A stretch of 64,000 bases of DNA from an uncultured Tenacibaculum sp. (GTDB taxonomy: Bacteria > Bacteroidota > Bacteroidia > Flavobacteriales > Flavobacteriaceae): positions 248,001 through 312,000 of the forward strand of contig NZ_CANMAX010000001.1 of NCBI RefSeq assembly GCF_947495995.1, read 5' to 3'. The notes below the pieces were generated by a model that ran no database searches, was not told the origin of the DNA, and saw nothing but the letters and a program-made list of their open reading frames with translations. Below are positions 1 through 8,839 of this stretch, piece after piece; the first letter of the stretch is position 1, and the number at the start of each line of letters is the position of its first letter. A program made the position numbers and the translations under genes.

Positions 1-129
1 ACTGTTCATGCTTTAAAAACAGATTCTTTAGGATTAACAGCAGACACTAATCCAGCTGTTGTTGGTTATTATTTAGGAAATAACACTCTTGCTAAAGCCA
101 GCATTGTTGCATATTACCAAAGAAAATAA
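1..129 (+). CDS. C-terminal end of an unidentified protein (partial)
   Basis: The open frame enters from the left edge and ends in TAA at 127-129, giving the last 42 residues of a protein whose start is outside the window. The tail is Ala/Thr/Gly-rich with GYYLGN and IVAYYQRK and has no recognisable motif. A strong stem-loop terminator follows within 10 bases, so this is a genuine gene end. I cannot assign a function from this piece. Confidence 0.65.
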   Translation, partial: TVHALKTDSLGLTADTNPAVVGYYLGNNTLAKASIVAYYQRK

Positions 130-137
130 AACAATTC

Positions 138-174
138 AAAAGGTTTAAGTGATCGTATCATTTAAACCTTTTTC
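138..174 (+). terminator. Rho-independent terminator after the partial gene
   Basis: A 12-bp stem (GGTTTAAGTGAT at 142-153 with ATCATTTAAACC at 157-168, one G-T wobble) closes a 3-base loop. It is flanked by A-rich sequence and a T-rich run from 169. It separates the partial gene from the ATPase gene that starts at 216. Confidence 0.8.
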
Positions 175-215
175 TTTTTAAATTACTATCATTACATTCG
201 TGTAAATTATTTTCC

Positions 216-797
216 TTGAAAGAGAATTTCCTTTTTAATCCATTTTCTGGTGTTTTACATGAAGATATTCCTCAAGTAATTCTACCTAATATTGATATTG
301 AAGATATTACAAATAAGATAAGAAACTCAAATGGCTTAGCTATTGAATTTATTGGCAAACAAGGAAGAGGAAAAACTAGCCATTTAAAATACCTACAACA
401 CATTTTAAACGAATATCCTATATTCCTTTTAAATTCGAATTCTTCAGCCTCGGAAATTATTAAAAACACTTCTAAAACTGTCTTTATAGATAGTATCCAT
501 CACTTAAGTTTTCGACATCGCATACAAATATTCAAACAAAAAAAAGTTGTTGTGTATACAACACATTGGAGTAGAAAAATTGATTGTTTATTAGCGAAAA
601 AAGATCATTATTCAATACGATTTAAGGGAATTCAACCAGAAAAATTAAAAGATATCTTGAACAAAAGATTGAAATTAGCTTCAAATACTAATCAACCTGA
701 TACATTATTCAGTACAAATGATGCTGACATACTAATTAAAAAGTTTGGAGATAATTACAGAGGAATTATTAATCATTTATACGAGAAATACCAATGA
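216..797 (+). CDS. P-loop ATPase of unknown role
   Basis: The product is 193 residues with a Walker A motif GKQGRGKTS near residues 47-55 and a Walker B-like strand ending TVFIDS near residues 88-93. This matches a compact AAA/ORC-type ATP-binding core. The start is TTG at 216. A -7-like box TACATTCG at 193-200 would give only a very short leader, which fits that start. The stop overlaps the next ATG (ATGA), so it is probably translationally coupled to the arrestin-like membrane protein. Domains that would name the family (sensor 2, arginine finger) are not obvious. A loader or switch ATPase for its partner is one possibility, but the role is unknown. Confidence 0.7.
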   Translation: MKENFLFNPFSGVLHEDIPQVILPNIDIEDITNKIRNSNGLAIEFIGKQGRGKTSHLKYLQHILNEYPIFLLNSNSSASEIIKNTSKTVFIDSIHHLSFRHRIQIFKQKKVVVYTTHWSRKIDCLLAKKDHYSIRFKGIQPEKLKDILNKRLKLASNTNQPDTLFSTNDADILIKKFGDNYRGIINHLYEKYQ

Positions 798-1786
798 GCA
801 ATTCTATTTTAAATGCTAAAGTAAAAGTCTTAGGACTAGACAGTCACCATACATATAATGCTATATTAACTATTCAACCTGAAGAAGAATTAGTTATTGA
901 CCATATTGACGGAATTGTTTATTTAGAAGCTCGAGGAAGAATGTCGAGTGTAAAAAAACCTCTCGTCAACTTTAAAATTGAGAACAGGAAAGTTTTAGCT
1001 AAAAATGAAATTTTCGAGATTCCTTTTTCTTTCACTTTAAGTGAAGATTATATCGAATCTTACGACGGTAAAAATGTTAGTATTTCTTATAACTGTGAGG
1101 CTAAAATATTTGTAAATAAAGAAGATTTAGAAAAGTTAGATCGAGGTGTATTTACTCGTATGAAATCTTTTTTTACTTCAGACTATTCTACCAAGATCTC
1201 TGGTTATTTCACAAAAATTGACGAAGGAAAATATAAAATAAGCGAACATCACAGTGAACTTAAATTAGCCTTCAATTTTAAAAGTTTATTATTTACTGCA
1301 TTAGTAATTGGTAGTATATATATAGCGGCAATGTTAGGTTTGAAATTTGATTTTCATGGAGGACACATTTTCTTACTTATTATTACTACAGTTATTACAA
1401 ATTATTTTCTATTTCAAATTAAAAAGAAGCAAATTGGTGATATTTCATTAACCACTTCAAATCGTGAAAATGAATTTGTTTGTTATGTAAAACCAGCTCG
1501 TAATTTTAGTTTACATAAAGCTAAAATGTATTATCAAATCGTAGAAAAAGTTGTGGATAATAGAGGTACTTCCTCAACAACATATAGAGAAACAATATAT
1601 AAATCTTCTATAAAACCTGTAAAAGGCAAAGGAAGTTCTGAAATTGAATTTGAATACCCTTTCCTTAAAAATTTAGCTACAATGGAGTTCGACGATTCTT
1701 CTATTTACTGGGAAATTGTTATCAACGGAATGCACAATGGAATTTCTGAGAAACTTACCTGTACTATTGAAGCATATAAAGTTTAA
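794..1786 (+). CDS. Arrestin-like membrane protein (SpoOM-like fold suspected)
   Basis: The product is 330 residues. The N-terminal about 150 residues alternate short beta-type strands and contain 'EIPFSFTL', the kind of step seen in arrestin/Spo0M sandwiches. Two hydrophobic helices follow at roughly residues 163-182 and 190-206, then a second beta-rich domain to the end. It overlaps the upstream ATPase gene by 4 bp and converges tail-to-tail, with overlapping stop codons, on the cyclase gene. I see the topology and the coupling. The arrestin-like label is inference from strand pattern, and the function is unknown. An adaptor or trafficking role with the ATPase would fit. Confidence 0.6.
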   Translation: MSNSILNAKVKVLGLDSHHTYNAILTIQPEEELVIDHIDGIVYLEARGRMSSVKKPLVNFKIENRKVLAKNEIFEIPFSFTLSEDYIESYDGKNVSISYNCEAKIFVNKEDLEKLDRGVFTRMKSFFTSDYSTKISGYFTKIDEGKYKISEHHSELKLAFNFKSLLFTALVIGSIYIAAMLGLKFDFHGGHIFLLIITTVITNYFLFQIKKKQIGDISLTTSNRENEFVCYVKPARNFSLHKAKMYYQIVEKVVDNRGTSSTTYRETIYKSSIKPVKGKGSSEIEFEYPFLKNLATMEFDDSSIYWEIVINGMHNGISEKLTCTIEAYKV

Positions 1787-2535
1787 TTTAAAACTTTATA
1801 TAAAATAGGTTTACTCGGACTTGCATCATTTTCAAATGGTGCTATCATTAAATTTAAAAAATACGTTCCATCCTCAATTTTATTCGACACAAAAATAAAT
1901 TCTGTTATAGTTGCCTCTAATCGAATTTCTCCTTGAGTATTCCAAAAAGCGTTATGAGCCAATAACAATCCATCATCTTTTTCTTTATCAACCGAAGGTA
2001 AATCGATAAGTAAATGCTGAATTCCTTTCTCTCTTAAATAAATAGCCGCTTCTTCTAATAAATAAGGCGGATTACTATTAGAATATCGTTTAGATCTTTT
2101 CTCACTTCCTACATTGGGTAAAGTTCTAATTACAATAGCTTCTCTTTTTTTATTTCCTAGCACACTTTGTAATTGTTTTTTTGAAATCACCTCATCTTCA
2201 CCGAGTCTTTCAGGAGCTACAGTAACTACTTCTGCCAGAAAAAAGAAACGTTTCAAGTTTTGATTTACAGAATGTATTTTCTCTGTAATATGTCCGACAC
2301 ATTCTGTATGTGTAATATGAGAATGCGGATTAAATTGAATGGAATTAAAGTTTACAGGAGCTCCTTCGGAAACCTTGATTACCTCATCACCAAATTGTTC
2401 TGCGTAGATCTTAGGATCATCTATATACCAAGCATTTACATTTTCTTTGGTTGTATCTATAGGAATAGAAATATCGATAGGCATTGATAAATCTATTTGA
2501 TATTTCTTTGAGTTGTACTGAATTGTTGTAATCAA
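1783..2535 (-). CDS. Cyclase family protein (kynurenine formamidase-like)
   Basis: The 250-residue product belongs to the metal-dependent cyclase/formamidase family (KynB-like, PF04199). The family metal motif is present in modified form as HSHITHTECVGH near residues 71-82, providing the clustered His residues. The usual HxGTHxDxPxH has Thr-Glu here, so the substrate need not be formylkynurenine. Translation starts at TTG, whose bases overlap the hemW stop (TTGA), which indicates coupling. It is the last gene of the ruvC-KAP-hemW-cyclase operon. No other tryptophan-catabolic genes are nearby, so the substrate is unknown. Confidence 0.8.
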   Translation of the reverse strand: MITTIQYNSKKYQIDLSMPIDISIPIDTTKENVNAWYIDDPKIYAEQFGDEVIKVSEGAPVNFNSIQFNPHSHITHTECVGHITEKIHSVNQNLKRFFFLAEVVTVAPERLGEDEVISKKQLQSVLGNKKREAIVIRTLPNVGSEKRSKRYSNSNPPYLLEEAAIYLREKGIQHLLIDLPSVDKEKDDGLLLAHNAFWNTQGEIRLEATITEFIFVSNKIEDGTYFLNLMIAPFENDASPSKPILYKVLN

Positions 2536-3665
2536 GATAAATTTAGTTTAAACAAATCGGAAGCAATACCATCGGTTAAGAACTTCCCTTTTCGTGTTGT
2601 TTTTAGCGTTTCATTTTCAATATACAACAAATCTTCAAGAATGAATTTTTCTGCTTGCATTTTTAAATACGCTAAATATTTGACACCAAAATCTTCTTTT
2701 ATCTTTTGAAAAGATACGCCCCAAATCGTTCGTAAACCTGTCATAACATATTCATTATAAAGATCTGTAACCGATAAATTTTCAATCTCTAAAGGTAATT
2801 CACCTGCATTTATTTTCTTAATATATAATGCATTGTTAGCGACATTCCAACCTCGTTGTTTTCCGTTGAAAGAATGTGCAGACGGACCAATACCTAGATA
2901 CTTTTTCCCTTGCCAGTATGCTGAATTATTCTGACTGAAAAAATCTTCTTTTCCGAAGTTTGACAGTTCATAATGCTGAAATCCTGCTTTATTTAATTCA
3001 TCTACTAAAATTAAAAACTGCTCTTGTGCTAATTCATCATCAACATTATCTATAATTCCTTTTTCAATAAAACTTTCTAAAGCTGTTTTGGGTTCAACCG
3101 TTAATGCGTAACTCGAAATATGTGGCACTCCGAAAGACAATGCTGTTTGAATATTCTCACGCCATTCTTCATTTGTTGTATTAGGAATACCATAAATTAA
3201 ATCAATTGAAATATTGTCAAAATGACGAATCGCTAAAGACAAACTCTCTTTTGCTTCTTCTGCATTATGTGCACGATTCATTAGTTTTAAATCCTTCTCA
3301 AAAAAAGATTGAATTCCTATACTTAATCTATTTACAGTAGAACTTGCTAAATTTTCGATACGTTCAGCGCTTAAATCATCTGGATTCGCTTCTAAAGTAA
3401 TTTCAGGATTCTCAACAACTTTATAATTCTCATAAACCGCAGTAATAATTCGATCAATTTCTTTTTGACTTAACACACTTGGTGTTCCTCCTCCAAAATA
3501 AATCGTTTTTACCTCTTCATTATTAAACTCACTTTTACGCATTGTTAATTCAGAAATAATTGCATCAATCATTTCTTCCTTTCTTTTTAAAGAAGTAGAG
3601 AAATGAAAATCGCAATAATAACATGCTTGTTTACAAAACGGAATATGTAAATAAATACCAGCCAA
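2532..3665 (-). CDS. hemW: HemW, radical SAM heme chaperone
   Basis: The 377-residue protein has the radical SAM cluster motif CKQACYYC near residues 11-18, followed by DF rather than the extra Cys found in HemN. This identifies HemW, a heme-binding chaperone, rather than the true oxygen-independent coproporphyrinogen oxidase. GGGTPS, the glycine motif for SAM, lies near residues 58-63, and the C-terminal HemN domain is present. The start MAGIYLHIPFC is the usual family start but is encoded by TTG. It lies 5 bases after the KAP gene stop and overlaps the cyclase start. It is cytoplasmic or membrane-associated and delivers heme to respiratory proteins. Confidence 0.93.
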   Translation of the reverse strand: MAGIYLHIPFCKQACYYCDFHFSTSLKRKEEMIDAIISELTMRKSEFNNEEVKTIYFGGGTPSVLSQKEIDRIITAVYENYKVVENPEITLEANPDDLSAERIENLASSTVNRLSIGIQSFFEKDLKLMNRAHNAEEAKESLSLAIRHFDNISIDLIYGIPNTTNEEWRENIQTALSFGVPHISSYALTVEPKTALESFIEKGIIDNVDDELAQEQFLILVDELNKAGFQHYELSNFGKEDFFSQNNSAYWQGKKYLGIGPSAHSFNGKQRGWNVANNALYIKKINAGELPLEIENLSVTDLYNEYVMTGLRTIWGVSFQKIKEDFGVKYLAYLKMQAEKFILEDLLYIENETLKTTRKGKFLTDGIASDLFKLNLS

Positions 3666-3670
3666 ATCAA

Positions 3671-5779
3671 TTAAATATTTCTTCTATCTTTCCAATTCTT
3701 TTCTTTTCGATACCAGAATAAGAATTGTCCTAATGTTTCATTCTCTAAATATCCTTTTTCTTTATTTTCCATTGTAAAAACATCGTTTTGTGTATCATTT
3801 ATTTCCCCTCCATTAAATTCAGTTAGTTTTTCATATAAGAAATCTGTATCAACAACCTTTGACATAAGTAGTAAATCACTTTTATTAAACTGATCATATC
3901 TATCATTATCAAAAAGAGGAGTATATAATCTTATAATTTGTATAATATCAGATACATTATTAATAATTTCAGAAATAAAACTATCATAAGCATCTGGAGA
4001 ATGTTTTTTGTATAGAAAAAGAAACATTTGTTTCATATCCTTTCGAAGATTATAATCTATGAATGATATATCTTTAAGATCTAACTCATCTTTTAGTCTT
4101 TCGATTAAAATCAATTCCGCTTTTGCTTTTATTTCTCTGGAATCTTGTATTTTACTTGTAAAAATAAATAGTTCATCAATACTCAACTTTTTTGTTAATG
4201 AAGTAACCTCATTTTCTTCTTTTGTTTTGTTCCCCATTAACTCAATAAAATAAGTTCTATGAGCTACCCCGTAGGCATTTTTATCTAATGTAATTAAATC
4301 TCTTTCTTCTAATAAAAATGAAAAGAAATACTCTCTATTTGCTTCATTAACATTTTTTATAAAAAAATCCATCATATTATAAAACCTATATTCATAATTT
4401 TTAAAGGATTCTTTTAAATGGATTAACTCACTTTTAATTTTTCCTGTTTCTTGAGAATTTATAAGATTTATTATTTCTTTCTTTTTTGTTTCTGAAACTT
4501 TTCTTTCGATATGAAATGAAAAATATTTTTCATAATGTTCTACAGAAGATATTTTTAAGCTTTTAGACATTAAATCTATATGATTTGAATCTTTATTCAA
4601 TTGGTTATGATTAAATGAATCTTTATAAGGAAAAAGCTTATCTAAAACATTTTTCATTATATGATCATCTGGTAAACTTTTTGATATTCCTCTTGTATTA
4701 ATAGTTGATTTATCTACTATAAAAAAATCTTCTATAGTATATATACCACTACCGTAAGATGAAACTTTCAATCCTTTCAAATAGTTATACAATTCACTAT
4801 CGCAAATCTTCAAATACTCTATCCAAAATAAATCTCGTAAATTAACTTCTTCTCCAATAGCAAAAGCACTTGTAAAAAAACTATTTAATACTCTCACTAC
4901 TTCCCTACCATTATTAAAATAAGAAGCTTCAAATTCTTCACTTAATTCTAAAATTTCTTTCTTTTTTTCCTCTTGATACCCTAACATCTGAACTATCTTA
5001 TTTAGCTTTCTATCAAATGCTTCTTTTAAATCCTCTTCTTCTATTCGAGGTAAATGAATTGGCAGATTAATTATTTTTTCTAAAAACAATTTTCCATCTT
5101 CAATACTTTCTCCATATCGTTTACTTATTGCTTTTGCTACATGATCTTCATCTAAAGCAATAATGTATATAAAATTATTAAAGTTCGCATTAAGTTTTAT
5201 TAGCTTTAAAATGGTATATATTTCGTTTTTGTCAAGACGATCTATATCATCAATAAATATTGCTATTTTATAGCTTGACTTTTCCAGTTTATTATTAATA
5301 GCTTCAATTAATTTACCTAAAGTTAAACTCTTTTTCTTAAAACACTTCGCAATTGAATAAAGTATCCTTGCAACTAATCCTACTCTCCCTTTTAACTTTA
5401 TCGCTTCTATATACTTATAGTATTCTGTTATTTTTTTTGCTATCTTCTGAATATCACTATCTTGATCTACGTACATCATTTTTGAAAGTCCATCAAAAAA
5501 ATCAAAAAGCATTTCTTCTTCAGTACTATATCTCCAAGGATTAAAATGATATTTTAGAATACCTTTTTGTTTACTTTCTTTTTTCCCTAAATCAATTTGT
5601 TTTTCTACTAGATTTAGAAATGATGTTTTACCTTCTCCCCATTTACCATAAATTCCAATAGTTAAAGGCTCTGAGTTATTTGAATTGTTTTGAATTAACT
5701 TTTGAATTTTTTTAGCATAATGCTTAAAATTAAAAAGATCATCTTCATTCTTTTCAATTGGTAAATCATTTAAATTCAT
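3671..5779 (-). CDS. KAP family P-loop NTPase
   Basis: The 702-residue protein has Walker A GKWGEGKTS at residues 45-53. Walker B follows as IAIFIDDIDRL near residue 170, then a strand ending ALDEDHV. This is the KAP signature (PF07693) of large NTPases often found in accessory and antiphage loci. I see no convincing transmembrane insert, so this looks like a soluble KAP member. The C-terminal half is long, Lys/Glu-rich and helical with no named domain. It is squeezed between ruvC (7-base gap) and hemW (5-base gap), two genes that commonly adjoin in relatives. This suggests a later in-frame-of-operon insertion. Its product is unrelated to either neighbour's function. Confidence 0.85.
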   Translation of the reverse strand: MNLNDLPIEKNEDDLFNFKHYAKKIQKLIQNNSNNSEPLTIGIYGKWGEGKTSFLNLVEKQIDLGKKESKQKGILKYHFNPWRYSTEEEMLFDFFDGLSKMMYVDQDSDIQKIAKKITEYYKYIEAIKLKGRVGLVARILYSIAKCFKKKSLTLGKLIEAINNKLEKSSYKIAIFIDDIDRLDKNEIYTILKLIKLNANFNNFIYIIALDEDHVAKAISKRYGESIEDGKLFLEKIINLPIHLPRIEEEDLKEAFDRKLNKIVQMLGYQEEKKKEILELSEEFEASYFNNGREVVRVLNSFFTSAFAIGEEVNLRDLFWIEYLKICDSELYNYLKGLKVSSYGSGIYTIEDFFIVDKSTINTRGISKSLPDDHIMKNVLDKLFPYKDSFNHNQLNKDSNHIDLMSKSLKISSVEHYEKYFSFHIERKVSETKKKEIINLINSQETGKIKSELIHLKESFKNYEYRFYNMMDFFIKNVNEANREYFFSFLLEERDLITLDKNAYGVAHRTYFIELMGNKTKEENEVTSLTKKLSIDELFIFTSKIQDSREIKAKAELILIERLKDELDLKDISFIDYNLRKDMKQMFLFLYKKHSPDAYDSFISEIINNVSDIIQIIRLYTPLFDNDRYDQFNKSDLLLMSKVVDTDFLYEKLTEFNGGEINDTQNDVFTMENKEKGYLENETLGQFLFWYRKEKNWKDRRNI

Positions 5780-5786
5780 CTTTTAT

Positions 5787-6347
5787 TTATTTCTTAACTC
5801 TTTTTTCATTCTGCTTTACAAACGCAGCCCAACCAGTGTAGTTCTTTCCTCCTACTTTAGCTCCTGAATTATAAAAATGACAAACTGCTGCTGCTAAACC
5901 ATCGGTTGCATCTAAATTTTTTGGCAACTCTTTTAAATTTAATAACGACTTTAACATCATTGCCACTTGTTCTTTACTTGCTTTTCCGTTACCTGTAATT
6001 GCCATTTTAATTTTTAATGGCGCATATTCTGTTACAGGAATTTCTCGAGATAAACCTGCCGCCATAGCAACTCCTTGTGCGCGACCTAACTTCAACATAG
6101 ATTGTACATTTTTACCAAAGAAAGGTGCTTCTAGCGCTATTTCATCAGGCTTGTACGTATCGATAAGTTCTATCGTGCGTTCAAAAATTAGTTTTAATTT
6201 CAAATAGTGATCGGTATATTTTTTTAAGATTAATTCATTCATCTGAACAAACTCCATCTTCTTTCCTACAACCTTAATAATTCCAAAACCCATGATAGAA
6301 GTTCCTGGATCTATACCTAATATGATTTTTTCTGTCTTCAAATTCAC
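5787..6347 (-). CDS. ruvC: RuvC, Holliday junction resolvase
   Basis: This is the RNase H-fold resolvase that cuts four-way junctions with RuvAB. The catalytic carboxylates are visible: Asp in GIDPGTS, Glu in ALEAPFFG, and the pair in LDATDGLAAAVCH. Length of about 186 residues is normal. The frame opens at a TTG at 6362, but a -7 box (TAGCTTTG at 6372-6365 on this strand) would place transcription start near 6358. I therefore prefer the GTG at 6347, giving MNLKTEKIILGIDPG. It heads the ruvC-KAP-hemW-cyclase operon. Confidence 0.93.
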   Translation of the reverse strand: MNLKTEKIILGIDPGTSIMGFGIIKVVGKKMEFVQMNELILKKYTDHYLKLKLIFERTIELIDTYKPDEIALEAPFFGKNVQSMLKLGRAQGVAMAAGLSREIPVTEYAPLKIKMAITGNGKASKEQVAMMLKSLLNLKELPKNLDATDGLAAAVCHFYNSGAKVGGKNYTGWAAFVKQNEKRVKK

Positions 6348-6364
6348 TGTACTTTGTACCAATA

Positions 6365-6372
6365 CAAAGCTA
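6365..6372 (-). promoter_or_regulatory. -7 box of the ruvC operon promoter
   Basis: The minus strand reads TAGCTTTG, an exact match to the Bacteroidota TAnnTTTG element, 17 bases before the GTG of ruvC. No clear -33 TTG is present. Confidence 0.5.
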
Positions 6373-6540
6373 CTATAATTTTAAGTTAGTTGTAACATTC
6401 TGATCTAAGTTTCATTCCTAAAAAAGCAACGCTTGTACCAATAAACAAATACACTTATTCCTTTTTAACTTTCAAAGTCTTTAAATAATTTGTTGATTTG
6501 TTACACAATCTAAAATGTTTAACCAAACACCAAATTTATT

Positions 6541-7029
6541 ATGGCATGTAAAATAGAAATTCCACAAGGAATACAAATTCCTTTGAATCAAAACAGTCCA
6601 GAGAAATTAGCTGATAATATTAATTTTTCTTATCTAAGAAGTACTAGACCTTTACAACCACTTGTTTCCGTTAATACTTCTGATGAAGGAATTTTACAGA
6701 GTGCTAGTGCAGTTGTTTTGATTGATGCTAGTATTCCTATTAGCGAAGTTAATCCAAGAATAATTCAACAATTTAGTTACACAAACGAAGGAGTTCCTTT
6801 TTTAAACTTTTACATTTGTTACGATTTTAAACCTGTGGGTTCTAAAACCTTCAATGCATACAGATTTGATTTTAGCGTTAATTGGAACGATTTCTCCCCA
6901 AACCCAGTCTTTGATCCAAAAGCACCTATACCTGCACCTTCTTCTATAAAATTCATTACCTCTTTCTTATGGGACGAAGATCCTGAAACTTCTAGAGGTA
7001 CAGTTACTACTGTTAAGAAGGGACTTTAA
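6541..7029 (+). CDS. Unrecognised soluble protein
   Basis: The product is 162 residues, opening MACKIEIPQGIQIP, with no signal peptide or membrane segment. It is rich in Pro, Ser, Asn and beta-type strands, such as SAVVLIDASIPI and FLNFYICYDFKP. I do not recognise a family. It lies 79 bases before a histidine kinase gene. It resembles in size and composition the three small beta-rich proteins encoded after the response regulator (9.8-11.1 kb), so a shared process is possible, but this is guilt by association only. Confidence 0.6.
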   Translation: MACKIEIPQGIQIPLNQNSPEKLADNINFSYLRSTRPLQPLVSVNTSDEGILQSASAVVLIDASIPISEVNPRIIQQFSYTNEGVPFLNFYICYDFKPVGSKTFNAYRFDFSVNWNDFSPNPVFDPKAPIPAPSSIKFITSFLWDEDPETSRGTVTTVKKGL

Positions 7030-7108
7030 CTTTTACATTTACTTTCATATAAAAAATAGTAAGATTTTTTAAATAGATTTGTTAGTGAATTCCTTTTTTA
7101 AAAAACTA

Positions 7109-8839
7109 ATGAATATTTACCTAAAAATAATCTTACTATTTTTTCTATCCTATCTTTCTGCTAACGCTCAAAAAAACAAAACAGAATTATTCAATAAAGA
7201 GATAATAAAGATTTCTAAAAAATTTAAAACTGAACTTTTTTTTAACAAGAGTGTTTATTTTTTTTCTAAAAAGGAATGGGACTCTACTTTAATTTATTCT
7301 CAAAAACACCTTGTAACTACTGACAACATTCATTTAAAAAACTTTTCACATTATTTCAGAGGATATAGTTTTAAAGAAAAAAAATTGTATAAACAGGCAG
7401 AAAAAGAATTTAATCTCATAAATAAAAACTATAGATTTTATTACACAGTTAGAATGTTTTTAGGTGAATTAGCATTAGAACAAAGTCAATTCAGAAATGC
7501 TATTAATTACTTTGAAGAACTCATAAACATAGAGGAAAAAGATTATTATTATTTTAAAAAAAATGCAGTAATACACAATTTAGGTTTATGCTACCTACAC
7601 CTAAAACAATATAACAAATCAGAAAAATATTTAACTAAAAGTGTAAAATTACAACAACAGCAACAAGATACTTTAGAATTAATAGGTGCATATGGTGACA
7701 TTGCTAACCTCTATTATGTTCAATACAAAGATGGATTAGCTATTCCTTATTTTGAAAAAGCCTACCAAATGGCTAAGTATACAAAAGATTTTACATCAAA
7801 ATTAAACACCTCTATAAACATGTCAGTTGTAGAGGAAAATAGAAAAAAATTTCAAAAAGCTTTAGTCTACAGAAAAGAAGTTCAACAATGGAAAGATTCC
7901 TTAAACGATCAAAATAGAATTTACGAAGTTGCTCAAAAAGAAAAAGAATTTGCTGTTGCGGCCAAACAACAAGAAGTAGATCTTTTACAAGTAGAAAACA
8001 AATTAAAAGAAACAGAACGAAATATTTTTTTAATCTCAGCTATAAGCTTACTTGCATTTTTAGGTATTGGAGCTTATTTGTTTCGAGAAAAAGTAAAAGC
8101 CAATAGAATTATTGCGCAACAAAAAGAAACTTTAGATGAACTAAACGCTACTAAAGATAAATTATTCTCTATTGTGAGTCATGATTTACGTTCTTCTGTA
8201 AATGCTTTAAAATCGAGTAATGCTGTTCTATTAGACAATTTACAATCTAAAAATTTAGATGCTTTAGAGCACTTACTTCAAAAAAACAGTGGTATTGTAA
8301 ACGGTGCCTATGGCTTATTAGATAACTTATTAAACTGGGCTTTACTACAAACCGATGGTGGTTATTTTTATATCGAAAAACATCGTTTATTTGTTATTGT
8401 AGAGCACGTTACTTACAACTACAAAGCTTTGCTTTTGGAAAAAGCAATTCATTTTGAAAATACAGTTTCTAAAAAGGCCGTTGTAGCAATTGATCAAGAA
8501 TCAATTAAAATTGTACTACGAAATTTAATTGATAATGCTATAAAGTTTTCAAAGCCTGAAGGTTCAATTAAAGTTTACGCTGAAGAGTCTAATAATTTTT
8601 GGAATTTAATTGTTGAAGACACAGGTTTAGGAATGAGTGAGACTACTCGATTAGAGTTACTAAAAGATTCTGCTTTACTTAATAAAAAAGAACATGAAGA
8701 TGTACTTGGAACCGGATTAGGTTTAAGTTTAGTAAAATCTATGATTCGAAAAAATAATGGAAAATTCAATATTGAGAGTATATTAGGAAAAGGTACGAAA
8801 ATGATTGTATCTTTACCTAAAACTACCACTAATGGATAA
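7109..8839 (+). CDS. TPR-containing sensor histidine kinase
   Basis: In order the protein shows a signal peptide (MNIYLKIILLFFLSYLSANA), periplasmic TPR-like helices to about residue 270, a coiled coil and a transmembrane helix (FLISAISLLAFLGIGAYLF). A HisKA box follows with phospho-acceptor His in IVSHDLRSS, then a HATPase domain (NLIDNAIKFS, EDTGLGM, GTGLGLSLVKS). The frame extends to a TTG at 7079, but the ATG at 7109 begins directly with the signal peptide and is preferred. The stop overlaps the LytTR regulator start by 8 bp, so kinase and regulator form a cognate pair. The signal sensed is unknown. Confidence 0.88.
   Translation: MNIYLKIILLFFLSYLSANAQKNKTELFNKEIIKISKKFKTELFFNKSVYFFSKKEWDSTLIYSQKHLVTTDNIHLKNFSHYFRGYSFKEKKLYKQAEKEFNLINKNYRFYYTVRMFLGELALEQSQFRNAINYFEELINIEEKDYYYFKKNAVIHNLGLCYLHLKQYNKSEKYLTKSVKLQQQQQDTLELIGAYGDIANLYYVQYKDGLAIPYFEKAYQMAKYTKDFTSKLNTSINMSVVEENRKKFQKALVYRKEVQQWKDSLNDQNRIYEVAQKEKEFAVAAKQQEVDLLQVENKLKETERNIFLISAISLLAFLGIGAYLFREKVKANRIIAQQKETLDELNATKDKLFSIVSHDLRSSVNALKSSNAVLLDNLQSKNLDALEHLLQKNSGIVNGAYGLLDNLLNWALLQTDGGYFYIEKHRLFVIVEHVTYNYKALLLEKAIHFENTVSKKAVVAIDQESIKIVLRNLIDNAIKFSKPEGSIKVYAEESNNFWNLIVEDTGLGMSETTRLELLKDSALLNKKEHEDVLGTGLGLSLVKSMIRKNNGKFNIESILGKGTKMIVSLPKTTTNG

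Noticed and set aside
2260..2487. Plus-strand frame of 75 codons inside the cyclase gene.
   Set aside because: It is antisense to a conserved domain, with unusual composition and no signals. It is a shadow frame, like the others opposite conserved genes (for example in sppA, metK, ilvE and dsbD-like).
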